A stretch of DNA of 64,000 nt from an uncultured Akkermansia sp. (GTDB lineage: Bacteria > Verrucomicrobiota > Verrucomicrobiia > Verrucomicrobiales > Akkermansiaceae). The translations under genes and the position numbers were made by a program. The notes beneath the pieces were generated by a model. It made no database searches. It was not told the DNA's origin and saw nothing but the letters and a program-made list of their open reading frames with translations. Below, piece by piece: positions 7,501 to 15,668 of this stretch (its first letter is position 1; every line of letters begins with the position of its first letter). The stretch covers positions 186,001-250,000 of the forward strand of contig CAJKMG010000003.1 of assembly GCA_905200945.1 (NCBI GenBank). Reading direction: 5' to 3'.

Positions 7501-10188
7501 GTCCGCACTGTAGGCATGCGTATTGCTCCTTCCTAATACGTCCGTTTCCTGCACCAGTTGCCCCAGCAAATCGTAAGCCCTGCTTTCCGTCGTCGTCATG
7601 GGGCCGACGTCCCGGCGCGTTTGCAGGATTCTGCCGAAGGCGTCCCGCGTGTAGCTGACGATGGTTTCAGGCGTGACGATTGTTTCTCCGTCCGTGACTT
7701 CCGACCGGCTGACTTCCACCAGCTGGCGCGCCGTATTGTAGGAGTAAGTAGTCATGATGCCGTCTTCATCCTTTTCCCACAAGGGGCCGCAGCACATCAT
7801 CTCCCGTTCCGTCACCCTGCCGTTGCCGCGCGTACGCTTAATCCATCGGTTTTCCTTGTCGTATTCGTAATCCGCCGTATCCGTCAGCGTCCAGGTTCCA
7901 TCCGTCAGCAAGGCGTATTTCTCAACGCGCGTGTTATTTCCCTGAGCGGAAACGTACGTGACTTTCCTCGTGCTGTGCCCCGGCACGGCCTGCCCCGCTA
8001 TCTGCGTTTCCCTGGTCTCCCTGTAGAGGGCGCCGTACTGGCTGGCCGCCTCATAGCCATAGACCGTCTGCACGCCGCTGGCGGACTGCTTCATCTTCAG
8101 CCTCCCCCGGGCGTATTCGTTAGGCGCCGCCGGCAACCACGTTTCCGTCACTTCCAGCTGCTCTCCCTCCGCGCCCAACGCCGTGGTGCGTTTTTCCACA
8201 CGGCGCACATGGTTGGCTTCCGTATAGGCGTAATGCGTATCCGTCAGCCGGGCAGCGTTCATAGTGAGCACCACGTACTGGTGCGCAATATCCGGATCGG
8301 CATGGTCGGAGCAGCGGTAATAGGTGTAGGTGCCCTTCCTCCCCCCGCCCGCCCAGGGTTCCATCCGGACGGTTTCACGCCCGAAGGCGTCGTAGGACCA
8401 GGTCTTTTCACTTCCGTCGGGGGCCGTCTCCCGGATCAGTTTGCCCGCGGCGTTATAAGCGTAAGTCGTTTCACGGGCATAGTCGGTTCCATAAGCCTCA
8501 ATACGGCTGGTGCACAGGTTGCCGCTGCGGCCCTGTTCATAGGTTTCGCACACCCGGGAAATAGGAGCGCCGTTTTCCCCGCGCTGCACGGTAGTGAAGA
8601 GTTTCCAAATCCCCGAAGACACCTCCTGCCTTTCACGGATCGTGTAAATCGCGTCTTCCCCTTCCCCCTGGGACATGCACCAGGCCCCGCCCGTTCCCTG
8701 CCAGTAGCGGGTGACGTAAGGCTCGCGCCCTTCCGCCTGCTCCGTGACGGTGAGCTTGCCGGTCTCCGCATTGCCCTCAATGGTGAAGGTTTTAAAAGGC
8801 GTCCCCGTAACGGCGTAAAGACCGGTGGAAACGTTTTTGGCCTCCACCTGCTCGGGCAGATAAAAGGCGATCACATAGCCCGTATCCGTCACGTTCTCAA
8901 TATTGGCCAGACCGTCCCACAGGTTCCAGACCTGGCGGATGACATCATCTGCGCTTCGGACGATGTCCAGGTAATTGGCAAAATCCTGAGCCGTCCATGA
9001 AGAACCCAGCCTGGTCCGGTAGCCGGAGGCCGCGCCCAAAGCGGAAACGGAAGAACCGCCGTAGATGACTGTATTGCCCCCGGCGTTGCTGACCCTCATT
9101 TCCGCCGCGCTGGCGGAAGCCGAGACAACACGCCCCTCTGCCGCGGCATACGCCATGGAAACGGAACCCGTCCTTTTCCGCGAGCCGCCGATGGAGCCTG
9201 CACTGGCCGCGCCGGCATAGCAGTAATAGTTGGCGCGGGTGCCTCCGTTCCGGATCTGGAATGCCATGTCAGCCCCCAACTCCCGACCGGAAGGGGGCAG
9301 AATACAGCTGGCCATGGGATGCAGGTATTGCAGGGCTGCGGGCGTCCACAACCTGGAAGAGAAGTGATAAGCCACAATTTCCAGCATCCCGTACGGCACG
9401 CCTTCCATACCGCGGAAGGAACCGAAGCTGGTGCGCCATACCATGCTGGTTTTCCGCGTCTGGGCAGTTACCCGTTTGCCTGCGGAAGAGAACTTTCCAT
9501 ATGCGGAGGCGGAGGAAACCAGGCTGCGCACGGCAGACGCGCTGGGGGAACCGCCCCGGTTGTCCATGCAGTCATCCGGGGAAAAGGGATTGTCCGGATC
9601 AGTCTCATCCTCATCCCCGCCGTTGTCGCCATTCGGACACGGATTGCTGGAACTGCTGTTGGGAGAACTGCTGCTTCCGCTGCTGGAGCCTCCGCATGGA
9701 TCATCGTCGCCCTCGTCGTTGTTGTCCACTGGCTCCGTTTCCGCCTCCGGGGGCACATAGGAAGAAGAAGAACCCGTTTGCCGGTTGGTAATTTCCACCT
9801 TCAGGTCAAAGGTGAATTTGGCAATGTTGTTATTGGCATTGGGAATGGAAATATTGCTATAGTCCACATGCGCCCGATGCATTCCGGGCTCAATGCTGAA
9901 AGAAGCCGTCTGCGGCTCGTAGCTGCCGCCTCCGTACTGTCCGCGCGGGCCGATGTCCAGCCGTTCTTCTCCATCCACGGTCAAGTTAGCCAGATCGTCG
10001 GCGCCCATGGTCACCCTGCATTCGGCCGTTTCATCAGGCCCCAGCTCCCTGACTTCAAAATCCCAGTCCCAGCTTCTTTCAAAAGCGTCCGTTGGCGCTT
10101 GTTCGTCGATCGCGGAGGGAGCTCCGCTATTGGAATTGCTCATGCCCGTCAGGGAATTGACATCGTTATCAAAGGATTGTTCTTTCAT
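4525..10188 (-). CDS. RHS/YD-repeat polymorphic toxin
   Basis: A 1,887-residue protein. Residues 1-150 form a hydrophilic N-terminal domain without a signal peptide or recognisable PAAR motif. Residues 150-215 are a serine/glycine/aspartate/asparagine-rich linker. YD repeats of the RHS family fill most of the rest (for example YAYNAAGKLIRET, YDAFGRE, YDPRGRKTAEY), which in known structures wrap into a shell around the toxin. The RHS-associated core ends near residue 1790 with NLYWFVRNNPSNTFDILG. The remaining 97 residues are the variable tip: cysteine-rich (about eight cysteines) with one membrane helix (GILFIIALAFIF). GC content drops sharply at the tip, as expected for tip replacement. The export route is not visible in this window. 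Confidence 0.9.
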   Translation of the reverse strand: MKEQSFDNDVNSLTGMSNSNSGAPSAIDEQAPTDAFERSWDWDFEVRELGPDETAECRVTMGADDLANLTVDGEERLDIGPRGQYGGGSYEPQTASFSIEPGMHRAHVDYSNISIPNANNNIAKFTFDLKVEITNRQTGSSSSYVPPEAETEPVDNNDEGDDDPCGGSSSGSSSSPNSSSSNPCPNGDNGGDEDETDPDNPFSPDDCMDNRGGSPSASAVRSLVSSASAYGKFSSAGKRVTAQTRKTSMVWRTSFGSFRGMEGVPYGMLEIVAYHFSSRLWTPAALQYLHPMASCILPPSGRELGADMAFQIRNGGTRANYYCYAGAASAGSIGGSRKRTGSVSMAYAAAEGRVVSASASAAEMRVSNAGGNTVIYGGSSVSALGAASGYRTRLGSSWTAQDFANYLDIVRSADDVIRQVWNLWDGLANIENVTDTGYVIAFYLPEQVEAKNVSTGLYAVTGTPFKTFTIEGNAETGKLTVTEQAEGREPYVTRYWQGTGGAWCMSQGEGEDAIYTIRERQEVSSGIWKLFTTVQRGENGAPISRVCETYEQGRSGNLCTSRIEAYGTDYARETTYAYNAAGKLIRETAPDGSEKTWSYDAFGRETVRMEPWAGGGRKGTYTYYRCSDHADPDIAHQYVVLTMNAARLTDTHYAYTEANHVRRVEKRTTALGAEGEQLEVTETWLPAAPNEYARGRLKMKQSASGVQTVYGYEAASQYGALYRETRETQIAGQAVPGHSTRKVTYVSAQGNNTRVEKYALLTDGTWTLTDTADYEYDKENRWIKRTRGNGRVTEREMMCCGPLWEKDEDGIMTTYSYNTARQLVEVSRSEVTDGETIVTPETIVSYTRDAFGRILQTRRDVGPMTTTESRAYDLLGQLVQETDVLGRSNTHAYSADGLTETVTTPTGATLVTIRHADGTVLEQSGTGQRHLLYRTEYSAEGVVRFTLLPRAEGEPALVEQTVTDGRGNMVRVSRANANGGLIHDRRAFDLNNRLLRQQVDGMAPLLYDYDPFGNIVKTTLKLAENPTSANSLVTEYAYARRQREDGVYRVTTVTRCNSQGTTYTESTAELVSFLSPLLAGKNISTDPRGNETLQWTEYTAPAGRTVKTQSPASSVIAETVVIDGYAVSRKDHAGVLTASSRVYTASGSTETYTDARGNAAVTVFDIAGRETARTDAAGNTTAIQYDPSTASPSCVTDALGNTACYTYDPRGRKTAEYGTALQPSVFGYDDADRLVSLMTFRVPGKTIAADPQERTDGDVTAWSYDDASGLMTAKTYADGHGESYSYDDWNRLAVKRQARTVDGQGTPLETFYAYDSQTGNLVSVTHNDATPSITCTYNHLNLLTQVTDDSGTRTLAYNQYNEAESETAAGLAASALNYLRDGLGRPSGYSLHYGEGVVQQTAWEYDGCGRLSTVSLNNGADPFVYGYHAVNGLLETLDYPNTLRRWYTREEKRDLLTRIDYMRPGSVNYPAKTDYAYDALGRPTEKKDYFNTPAPGLTHSYSYNGRGELAADAMSRGGTYSYVYDNIGNRVTSWEGSGASAAAYTANSLNQYTAITREEEAPFAPGYDADGNQTKIQTSTGEWEVSYNALNQAARFIQGNRRVECRYDYLNRRIEKAVYEGEVLMSKKRFIYHGYLQIAELDAAVATETAMPVLRKTYLWDPLEPVATRILAMSLFDETGTYEEDLYYTHDLLKNTTALFGIRAGRRALYEYGPYGNILRMEGNAVEDNPFRFSSEYADDELGLVYYNYRYYNVLDGRWISRDPAEEEKTNNLYWFVRNNPSNTFDILGRQCPDMSWVQPAAMDAYIKCIENYSKKLQDCLNDCENSLQAQCGGWLNSYDRAQQSNSSIGGPSVEESKIQGILFIIALAFIFVEYRNCKLKCRQTYD
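4904..5181 (-). repeat. Direct repeat, copy in full-length RHS gene
   Basis: This is the partner of 2100-2377. It covers the end of the RHS core from MSLFDETG to GRWISRDP. Recombination between the two copies would delete the present tip, its immunity gene and the Sel1-repeat gene, and fuse the orphan tip to the full RHS core in frame, because both copies have the same length and phase. Confidence 0.85.
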
Positions 10189-10227
10189 GGTTTGAATCGG
10201 ATTAGCTATTGAAACGCAAACATTGCA

Positions 10228-10278
10228 TCATCCCAATCTTGGAAAAACTGCAATAATTTTTATCCGTTCCTTATCCAT
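10228..10278 (-). CDS. Possible 16-residue leader peptide upstream of RHS gene
   Basis: An AGGAGG motif (10289-10294) sits ten bases before an ATG that opens a 16-codon frame ending 40 bases before the RHS start. The motif is the strongest Shine-Dalgarno-like sequence in this part of the window. The peptide itself has no recognisable features. It could be a regulatory leader or a chance occurrence. Confidence 0.2.
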   Translation of the reverse strand: MDKERIKIIAVFPRLG

Positions 10279-10641
10279 AACAACAAAACCTCCTGTTTCA
10301 ACACGTCCAACACGGGATGCCCCCTGGCCTCAGCCGTGGTTCAATAAATGGTAAAAATTTCTTCTCTGCGCTTCCGAATGGAAAACTCTGGCCCATATGG
10401 AAAATTCCGGAAGCAACATATCCAAATGGCCTTTAACTGCGCGCCATGAAACACGGCAATTTTTCATTTAACATGGATTCATGAACTCTTCAACGGAAAA
10501 AGCATGATCTCCCTGAATTGGAAAAGAAATCCAAAATCCATAAAAACGGTTATCGCCTGCGGGCATGTTCAGCAACCCCGGCATGTCTGAATGGAGAGAA
10601 AGCAGGATAAACCACCACTTTCCCAGCCTCCACGCCTGAAT
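10279..10641. other. Intergenic region between RHS gene and phosphatase gene
   Basis: No convincing coding sequence, RNA gene or mobile-element end was found here. The stretch is richer in AT than the genes to its right and must contain the RHS promoter. I do not see a clear terminator for the phosphatase gene. Confidence 0.5.
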
Positions 10642-11145
10642 TTACAAGGAAAGCTGCTCCTTCAAACGCTCCAGCAGATTGCCGCAACCGTCCTGAAGCA
10701 GTTTTACCACATATTCAAAGCCTTCCTGCCCCCCATAATAGGGATCAGGCACTTCTTCATCCGGAAAACGAGTCGTGAAAAAACACATGGGCGCTATCTT
10801 GCCTGCCCACTGTCCCTTTTTATCCAACCGTTTCAAATCCCGCAGATTTTCACGGTCCATTCCCACAATCAGGCCAAATTGTTCCAAATCCTCTTTCCGC
10901 ACGGGGCGCGACTTAAGCCCCGGATCCTCATATCCGTATTTTTTCAGCGCCGTCAGCATCCGGCTATCCGGAGGGCAGCCCCGATGGTAACCGATCATTC
11001 CGGCGGAATCGCTCTCAATCAAATGTTCCAGACCTTGTTCTGCGACCATTTTTTTGAAAATGATTTCCGCGGCAGGAGAGCGGCAGATGTTGCCCAGACA
11101 GACAAACAGGACTCGGTAAGGTTCGGGAGCACTCATGGACGTCAT
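10642..11145 (-). CDS. Low-molecular-weight protein-tyrosine phosphatase
   Basis: A 167-residue cytoplasmic phosphatase of the LMW-PTP family. The active-site loop CLGNICRSP appears at residues 16-24, with the nucleophilic cysteine at 16 and the phosphate-binding arginine at 22. The general-acid aspartate motif appears near the C-terminus as VPDPYYGG. The frame extends 40 codons further upstream, but the family domain begins at YRVLFVC, so I chose the ATG at 11145; 11136 is an alternative. Such enzymes remove phosphate from tyrosine or arginine residues and in some bacteria regulate polysaccharide export. No kinase gene is adjacent, so the substrate is unknown. It is divergent from guaB. Confidence 0.88.
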   Translation of the reverse strand: MTSMSAPEPYRVLFVCLGNICRSPAAEIIFKKMVAEQGLEHLIESDSAGMIGYHRGCPPDSRMLTALKKYGYEDPGLKSRPVRKEDLEQFGLIVGMDRENLRDLKRLDKKGQWAGKIAPMCFFTTRFPDEEVPDPYYGGQEGFEYVVKLLQDGCGNLLERLKEQLSL

Positions 11146-11290
11146 TTCTTTTTCAGGATAGGCAGGCGGCCTCCCCATTTCAAGAGGGAAGAGTTTCTGC
11201 ACGGGAAACGGAAACGCCCGCGAATATGGCATGGGGCAAAGAAAGAAACTGCGCCGCTCATTCAAAAATAAGATTCTCCTGTGTTTCGGC

Positions 11291-11319
11291 TTGCGTTAAA
11301 GGATGTCCGGCTGTAGATT
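11291..11319 (+). promoter_or_regulatory. Putative sigma70-type promoter of guaBA
   Basis: TTGCGT (11291-11296) and TAGATT (11314-11319) are separated by 17 bases. The guaB ATG follows six bases later, so the transcript would have almost no leader unless an upstream promoter also acts. Confidence 0.4.
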
Positions 11320-11324
11320 ATCGC

Positions 11325-12776
11325 ATGGCAGATTTCCCTCTTGGATTAAGTTTTGATGACGTGCTCCTGCTGCCCCGCCTGAGCGCGATTCTTCCCGGCG
11401 ATGCGGACATCAGTTCCCAGCTTGTTCCCGGCTTTGACATGAAAATCCCCGTGTTGTCCGCGGCCATGGATACCGTTTCCGAATCGGAACTGGCGATTGC
11501 CCTGGCGCGGGAAGGCGGCCTGGCCGTCATCCACCGCAACAACCCCATTGACATCCAGGCGGCCATGGTTTCCCGCGTGAAGCGTTTTGAAAACGCGGTC
11601 ATCCCGAACCCCGTCACGGTCAACAAGGACATGACGCTGGAGGAAGTCCACCAGATCATGATGGACCAAGGCTATTCCGGCTTCCCCGTCGTGGATGCCA
11701 ACCGCAAGCTGGAAGGCATCATCACCGGCCGCGACATGCGCGGCGTGGACGATTACCAGAATGTCCGGGTCAAGGATGTCATGACCCCCCTTGCCCGCCT
11801 GATCACGGCGGCTCCCACCACGACCATTGAGGAAGCGCGCCACATCCTTTACACCCACCGCATTGAAAAGCTTCCCCTGGTGGATGAACACGGTGTGCTG
11901 GCCGGCCTCATCACGGAAACGGACATCCAGAAGCGCGCCATGTTTGCAGACGCTTCCAAGGATGAACACGGCCACCTGCGCTGCGGCGCCGCCGTGGGTG
12001 TGGGCCCCGATTATCTGGACCGCGCCAAAGCCCTGATTTCCGCCGGAGCGGACGCCCTGTTCATTGACGCCGCCACAGGACACACGACCCGCGTGATGGA
12101 CGTGGTTTCCAACCTCCGCAAGCTGACGGACCGTCCCATCGTAGCCGGCAACGTGGTTACGGCGGAAGGAGCGGCCGACCTTATCAAGGCGGGCGTGCAG
12201 GCCATCAAGGTGGGCGTGGGCCCCGGCTCCATTTGCACCACCCGCGTCATCTCCGGCGTGGGTATGCCCCAATTCACCGCCATTCAGGAGGTAGCCTCCG
12301 TAGCGCGTCCCGCGGGCGTCACCGTCATTGCGGACGGCGGCATCCGCTATTCCGGGGACATTGTGAAAGCCCTGGCCGCCGGCGCCGACCTGGTGATGCT
12401 GGGCGGACTGCTGGCAGGTACGGAAGAAAGCCCCGGCAAGGTGGTTCATTACCAGGGCCGTCACTTCAAGCAGTATCGCGGCATGGGCTCCCTGGGAGCC
12501 ATGCGCCGCGGCTCCGGCGACCGCTACGGTCAGAACAGCTCCGGCAAGCTCGTCGCGGAAGGCGTGGAAGCGCGCGTTCCGTACAAGGGCATGCTGGCGG
12601 ACGTGGTATTCCAGCTCATGGGCGGCCTGCGCTCCGGCATGGGCTATCTGGGCGCGCACAACCTGGAGGAACTTCGGGACAAGGCCCGGTTTGTTCAAAT
12701 CACCTCCGGCGGGCTGAAGGAAAGCCATCCCCACGATATCACCATCACGGAAGAACCCGTCAATTATTCCTGTTAA
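11325..12776 (+). CDS. guaB: Inosine-5'-monophosphate dehydrogenase
   Basis: A 483-residue enzyme that oxidises IMP to XMP with NAD, the first committed step of guanine nucleotide synthesis. The barrel begins at GLSFDDVLLLP. Two CBS domains occupy about residues 90-205 and interrupt the barrel as usual. The catalytic loop GVGPGSICTTR places the nucleophilic cysteine at residue 304, and the mobile flap is present near YRGMGSLGAM. The frame is open further upstream, but the ATG at 11325 matches the usual family start and length. guaA follows after 12 bases, so the two steps from IMP to GMP are encoded together. Confidence 0.97.
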   Translation: MADFPLGLSFDDVLLLPRLSAILPGDADISSQLVPGFDMKIPVLSAAMDTVSESELAIALAREGGLAVIHRNNPIDIQAAMVSRVKRFENAVIPNPVTVNKDMTLEEVHQIMMDQGYSGFPVVDANRKLEGIITGRDMRGVDDYQNVRVKDVMTPLARLITAAPTTTIEEARHILYTHRIEKLPLVDEHGVLAGLITETDIQKRAMFADASKDEHGHLRCGAAVGVGPDYLDRAKALISAGADALFIDAATGHTTRVMDVVSNLRKLTDRPIVAGNVVTAEGAADLIKAGVQAIKVGVGPGSICTTRVISGVGMPQFTAIQEVASVARPAGVTVIADGGIRYSGDIVKALAAGADLVMLGGLLAGTEESPGKVVHYQGRHFKQYRGMGSLGAMRRGSGDRYGQNSSGKLVAEGVEARVPYKGMLADVVFQLMGGLRSGMGYLGAHNLEELRDKARFVQITSGGLKESHPHDITITEEPVNYSC

Positions 12777-12788
12777 CTCCTCCCTCAC

Positions 12789-14312
12789 ATGGACGACAAG
12801 CACCTCGTAGCCGTCATTGACTTCGGCTCCCAATACACCCAGCTCATCGTGCGCCGCGTGCGCGAACTGGGCTACATGGCCAAGCTGTATGCGCTGGAAG
12901 ATCTGGACCAGATTCACGAACCCGGCGCCGTCATCCTTTCCGGCGGCCCCAAAAGCACCACGGACGCGGACGCCCCGGACATTGACTTTGAATGGCTCCA
13001 AAGCCTGAATGTCCCCGTCCTGGGCGTGTGCTACGGCATGCAGCTGCTGAACATCAAGCACGGCGGCACCGTAAAAGCCAGCAACAAGCGGGAATACGGC
13101 CCCGCCGCCCTGCTGCCGGAAACCTGCGCGGGCCTGTACCGGGACATGTCCCCCTCCTCCCAGGTATGGATGAGCCATTCGGACACGGTGGACCATCTGG
13201 CGGAAGGCTGCCGCGTCATCGCCCGCAATGCGGAAGGCGTCCCCGTCTCCCTCCAATGGGGAGAAACCACCTTCGGCATCCAGTTTCATCCGGAAGTAAC
13301 CCATTCCCATGAAGGGCGCACAATCCTGCGCAACTTCCTTTCCTGCGCGGCCAACCTCAAAAAATTCGACATCGGAGACTTTAAAAGGGAACTCATCCGG
13401 GAAATCCGGGAACGCGTGGGCGACAGGCAGGTGGTCTGCGGCGTCTCCGGCGGCGTAGACAGCACCGTGCTGGCCGTTCTGCTGCATGAAGCGGGCGTGA
13501 ACATGCGCGCCATCTTTGTGGATAACGGCCTGCTCCGCAAAAACGAGGCGGAGGAAGTGCGGGCCAATTTCGCCCGCATGAACGTGGAAATTGAAACGGT
13601 GGATGCTTCCGAACGCTTCCTGGCGGCCCTGGACGGAGAAAGCGATCCGGAAAAGAAGCGCCGCATCATCGGAGGCCTGTTCATCGACGTTTTCTGGGAT
13701 GCCGTGGGAGACGCGGAAATGCTCGCCCAGGGCACCCTGTACCCGGACGTGATCGAAAGCGCCTCCAACGCCAAATCCAAGGCCTCCGTCATCAAGACCC
13801 ACCACAATCGCGTGGAACGCGTGCTGGAGCTCCAGGCGCAGGGGAAAGTACTGGAACCTCTGGCGGAACTGTTCAAGGACGAGGTGCGGGAACTGGGCGC
13901 CTCCATGGGCATCCCGCATGATATTCTGTGGCGCCACCCCTTCCCCGGCCCCGGCCTGGCCGTGCGTTGCCCCGGCGTGGTCACCAAAGAACGCCTGGAC
14001 ATCATCCGGGAATGCGATGCCATTTTCATCGGCAACCTGAAGAAATACGGCTGGTACGACAAAGTCTGGCAGGCCTATGCCGGCCTCATTCCCGTAAAAA
14101 CGGTGGGCGTGAAGGGGGACGAACGCTCCTATGAATGGGCCACCAACCTGCGCGCCATCGTGTCGGAAGACGCCATGACGGCGGACTGGGTGGAACTCCC
14201 CCCGGCCCTGCTTAGGGAAACCAGCAACCGCATCCTCAATGAAGTAAAGGGCATCAACCGCGTCCTTTACGACATTTCCACCAAGCCCCCGGCTTCCATT
14301 GAGTGGGAGTAA
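12789..14312 (+). CDS. guaA: GMP synthase (glutamine-hydrolysing)
   Basis: A 507-residue two-domain enzyme that converts XMP to GMP using ATP and glutamine. The N-terminal class I glutamine amidotransferase domain has its nucleophile in GVCYGMQ (Cys81) and the His-Glu pair in FHPE. The ATP pyrophosphatase domain follows with the P-loop motif GVSGGVDSTV at about residues 218-227. The C-terminal dimerisation domain ends in the canonical PPASIEWE. The gene starts 12 bases after guaB and is presumably cotranscribed with it. It is of full family length with no irregularity. Confidence 0.98.
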   Translation: MDDKHLVAVIDFGSQYTQLIVRRVRELGYMAKLYALEDLDQIHEPGAVILSGGPKSTTDADAPDIDFEWLQSLNVPVLGVCYGMQLLNIKHGGTVKASNKREYGPAALLPETCAGLYRDMSPSSQVWMSHSDTVDHLAEGCRVIARNAEGVPVSLQWGETTFGIQFHPEVTHSHEGRTILRNFLSCAANLKKFDIGDFKRELIREIRERVGDRQVVCGVSGGVDSTVLAVLLHEAGVNMRAIFVDNGLLRKNEAEEVRANFARMNVEIETVDASERFLAALDGESDPEKKRRIIGGLFIDVFWDAVGDAEMLAQGTLYPDVIESASNAKSKASVIKTHHNRVERVLELQAQGKVLEPLAELFKDEVRELGASMGIPHDILWRHPFPGPGLAVRCPGVVTKERLDIIRECDAIFIGNLKKYGWYDKVWQAYAGLIPVKTVGVKGDERSYEWATNLRAIVSEDAMTADWVELPPALLRETSNRILNEVKGINRVLYDISTKPPASIEWE

Positions 14313-14320
14313 AGCTTCCA

Positions 14321-14349
14321 CACCCTGTTGACGGCCGTTCAGCAGGGTG
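14321..14349 (+). terminator. Hairpin after guaA
   Basis: A seven-base outer stem (CACCCTG/CAGGGTG) with a further short inner pairing forms a hairpin nine bases after the guaA stop codon. No T-run follows, so it may be a weak terminator or a stabilising 3' structure. Confidence 0.4.
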
Positions 14350-14397
14350 CCTCCGCTCCTCCTCTCCGGTAACAAAAAATCAAGAAAGGAGAAAATA

Positions 14398-15000
14398 ATG
14401 ACTGAACTGGAAAAATGCATGGCGGGCGAATGGTATGACTGCCATGACAAGGTGTTTCTGGAATTCAAGAACAAGACGCACCGGCTCCTGATGAAATACA
14501 ATTCCCTGCCTTACGACCATAAGGAGGAAAAGCGGCAAGTGCTGCAGGAAATGCTGGGCAGCGTCGGCGCCAAGGTATCCATCGGCCATTCCTTCATCTG
14601 CGATTACGGCCGCAACATCCATATCGGAAACAACGTCACCGTCAATACGGGCTGCACGTTCGTGGACTGCAACAGGATCACCATCGGCAACAATGTGCTG
14701 ATCGCCCCTAACGTACAGATTTACACCGCTACGCACCCCATTGAGCTGGATGAGCGCCTTACTCCCGTGGAAACGGATGAAGGCGTTGAATACATCCGCC
14801 ATACCTACGCTCTTCCGGTAACGATAGAAGACGGCTGCTGGATTGGCGGCGGCGTCATTATCCTGCCCGGCATTACCATCGGAAAAGGAAGCGTTATCGG
14901 TGCCGGCAGCGTGGTCACCAAAAATATTCCTCCCGACAGTCTGGCGGCGGGGAACCCCTGCAAGGTTATTCGTAAAATCAACGGAAGTCGGGAACAATGA
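14398..15000 (+). CDS. Maltose/galactoside O-acetyltransferase family protein
   Basis: A 200-residue member of the left-handed beta-helix acetyltransferases (Maa/LacA/NodL type), which transfer acetyl from acetyl-CoA to sugar hydroxyls. The N-terminal Maa domain is visible (residues 1-55). Hexapeptide repeats follow, such as IGNNVTVNTGCTF and GSVIGAGSVVTKNI. The catalytic histidine lies in YTATHP. The ATG at 14398 is set by a strong AAGGAG-type ribosome-binding site directly upstream. The stop codon overlaps the start of the next gene by four bases (ATGA), so the two are coupled. The acceptor sugar is not predictable. Confidence 0.9.
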   Translation: MTELEKCMAGEWYDCHDKVFLEFKNKTHRLLMKYNSLPYDHKEEKRQVLQEMLGSVGAKVSIGHSFICDYGRNIHIGNNVTVNTGCTFVDCNRITIGNNVLIAPNVQIYTATHPIELDERLTPVETDEGVEYIRHTYALPVTIEDGCWIGGGVIILPGITIGKGSVIGAGSVVTKNIPPDSLAAGNPCKVIRKINGSREQ

Positions 15001-15635
15001 TCAAGCTGATCGCTTTTGATCTGGACGGAACCATAGGGGACACGGTCCCCATGTGCATCAGGGCATTTGAAAAAGCAGTTTCTCCCTACGCCGGCCACAT
15101 ACTGAGCGAACGGGAGATCACGCAGACTTTCGGCCTGAATGAAGTAGGAATGATCAAGAAAGTCGCTGGAGAAAAATGGCGGGAAGCTCTCCATGATTTC
15201 TACCCGGTTTATGAAGAAATGCATCAATCATGCCCGGCTCCGTATGAAGGCATACGTGAATTGATAGAAACCCTGCACAAGGCTGGCGTGCTTGTCGCCC
15301 TGATTACCGGGAAGGGAGACAAAAGCTGCCGCATTACGCTTGAGCAATTCGGCATGCAAGATTTGTTCTGTTCCGTCAAAACCGGAGCGGAAGACAGGCC
15401 CAACAAGGCGGAAGCTATTGAAGAGCTTCTGCACGACTTCTGCTTGAACAAAGATGAATTTTACTATATCGGGGATGCGGTTTCGGATGTGGCCGCCTGC
15501 AACAAAGCGGGAGTGACCTGCCTGTCCGCCGCCTGGGCAACGACCGCAGACGTCAGTGGATTGAAAAAAGCCAACCCCTCAAAAGTTTTTCCCAGCATAA
15601 AGGAATTGACATTATTCCTGTCCATTGAGAAATAA
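14997..15635 (+). CDS. HAD-superfamily hydrolase, phosphoglycolate-phosphatase-like
   Basis: A 212-residue phosphatase of HAD subfamily IA. Motif I is FDLDGTIGDT with the nucleophilic aspartate at residue 8. Motif II is the threonine in LITGKGDK, and motif III/IV is YYIGDAVSDVAAC. The helical cap domain lies between motifs I and II. The substrate is probably a small phosphomonoester, and the sequence does not decide which. It is translationally coupled to the acetyltransferase gene upstream by a four-base overlap. Confidence 0.85.
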   Translation: MIKLIAFDLDGTIGDTVPMCIRAFEKAVSPYAGHILSEREITQTFGLNEVGMIKKVAGEKWREALHDFYPVYEEMHQSCPAPYEGIRELIETLHKAGVLVALITGKGDKSCRITLEQFGMQDLFCSVKTGAEDRPNKAEAIEELLHDFCLNKDEFYYIGDAVSDVAACNKAGVTCLSAAWATTADVSGLKKANPSKVFPSIKELTLFLSIEK

Positions 15636-15668
15636 TTAGAAGATACTCCTCACTTGGATAAGGAAAAC

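Noticed and set aside
5692..9000. Long plus-strand frames (614 and 480 codons) opposite the RHS gene
   Set aside because: They mirror the repetitive codon pattern of the RHS repeats, contain no recognisable domain and have arginine- and valine-heavy composition.
11346..14501. A 1,051-codon minus-strand frame opposite guaB and guaA
   Set aside because: It is antisense to two certain housekeeping genes, has a strange composition rich in histidine, glycine and valine, and shows no domain. It is a side effect of codon bias on the coding strand.
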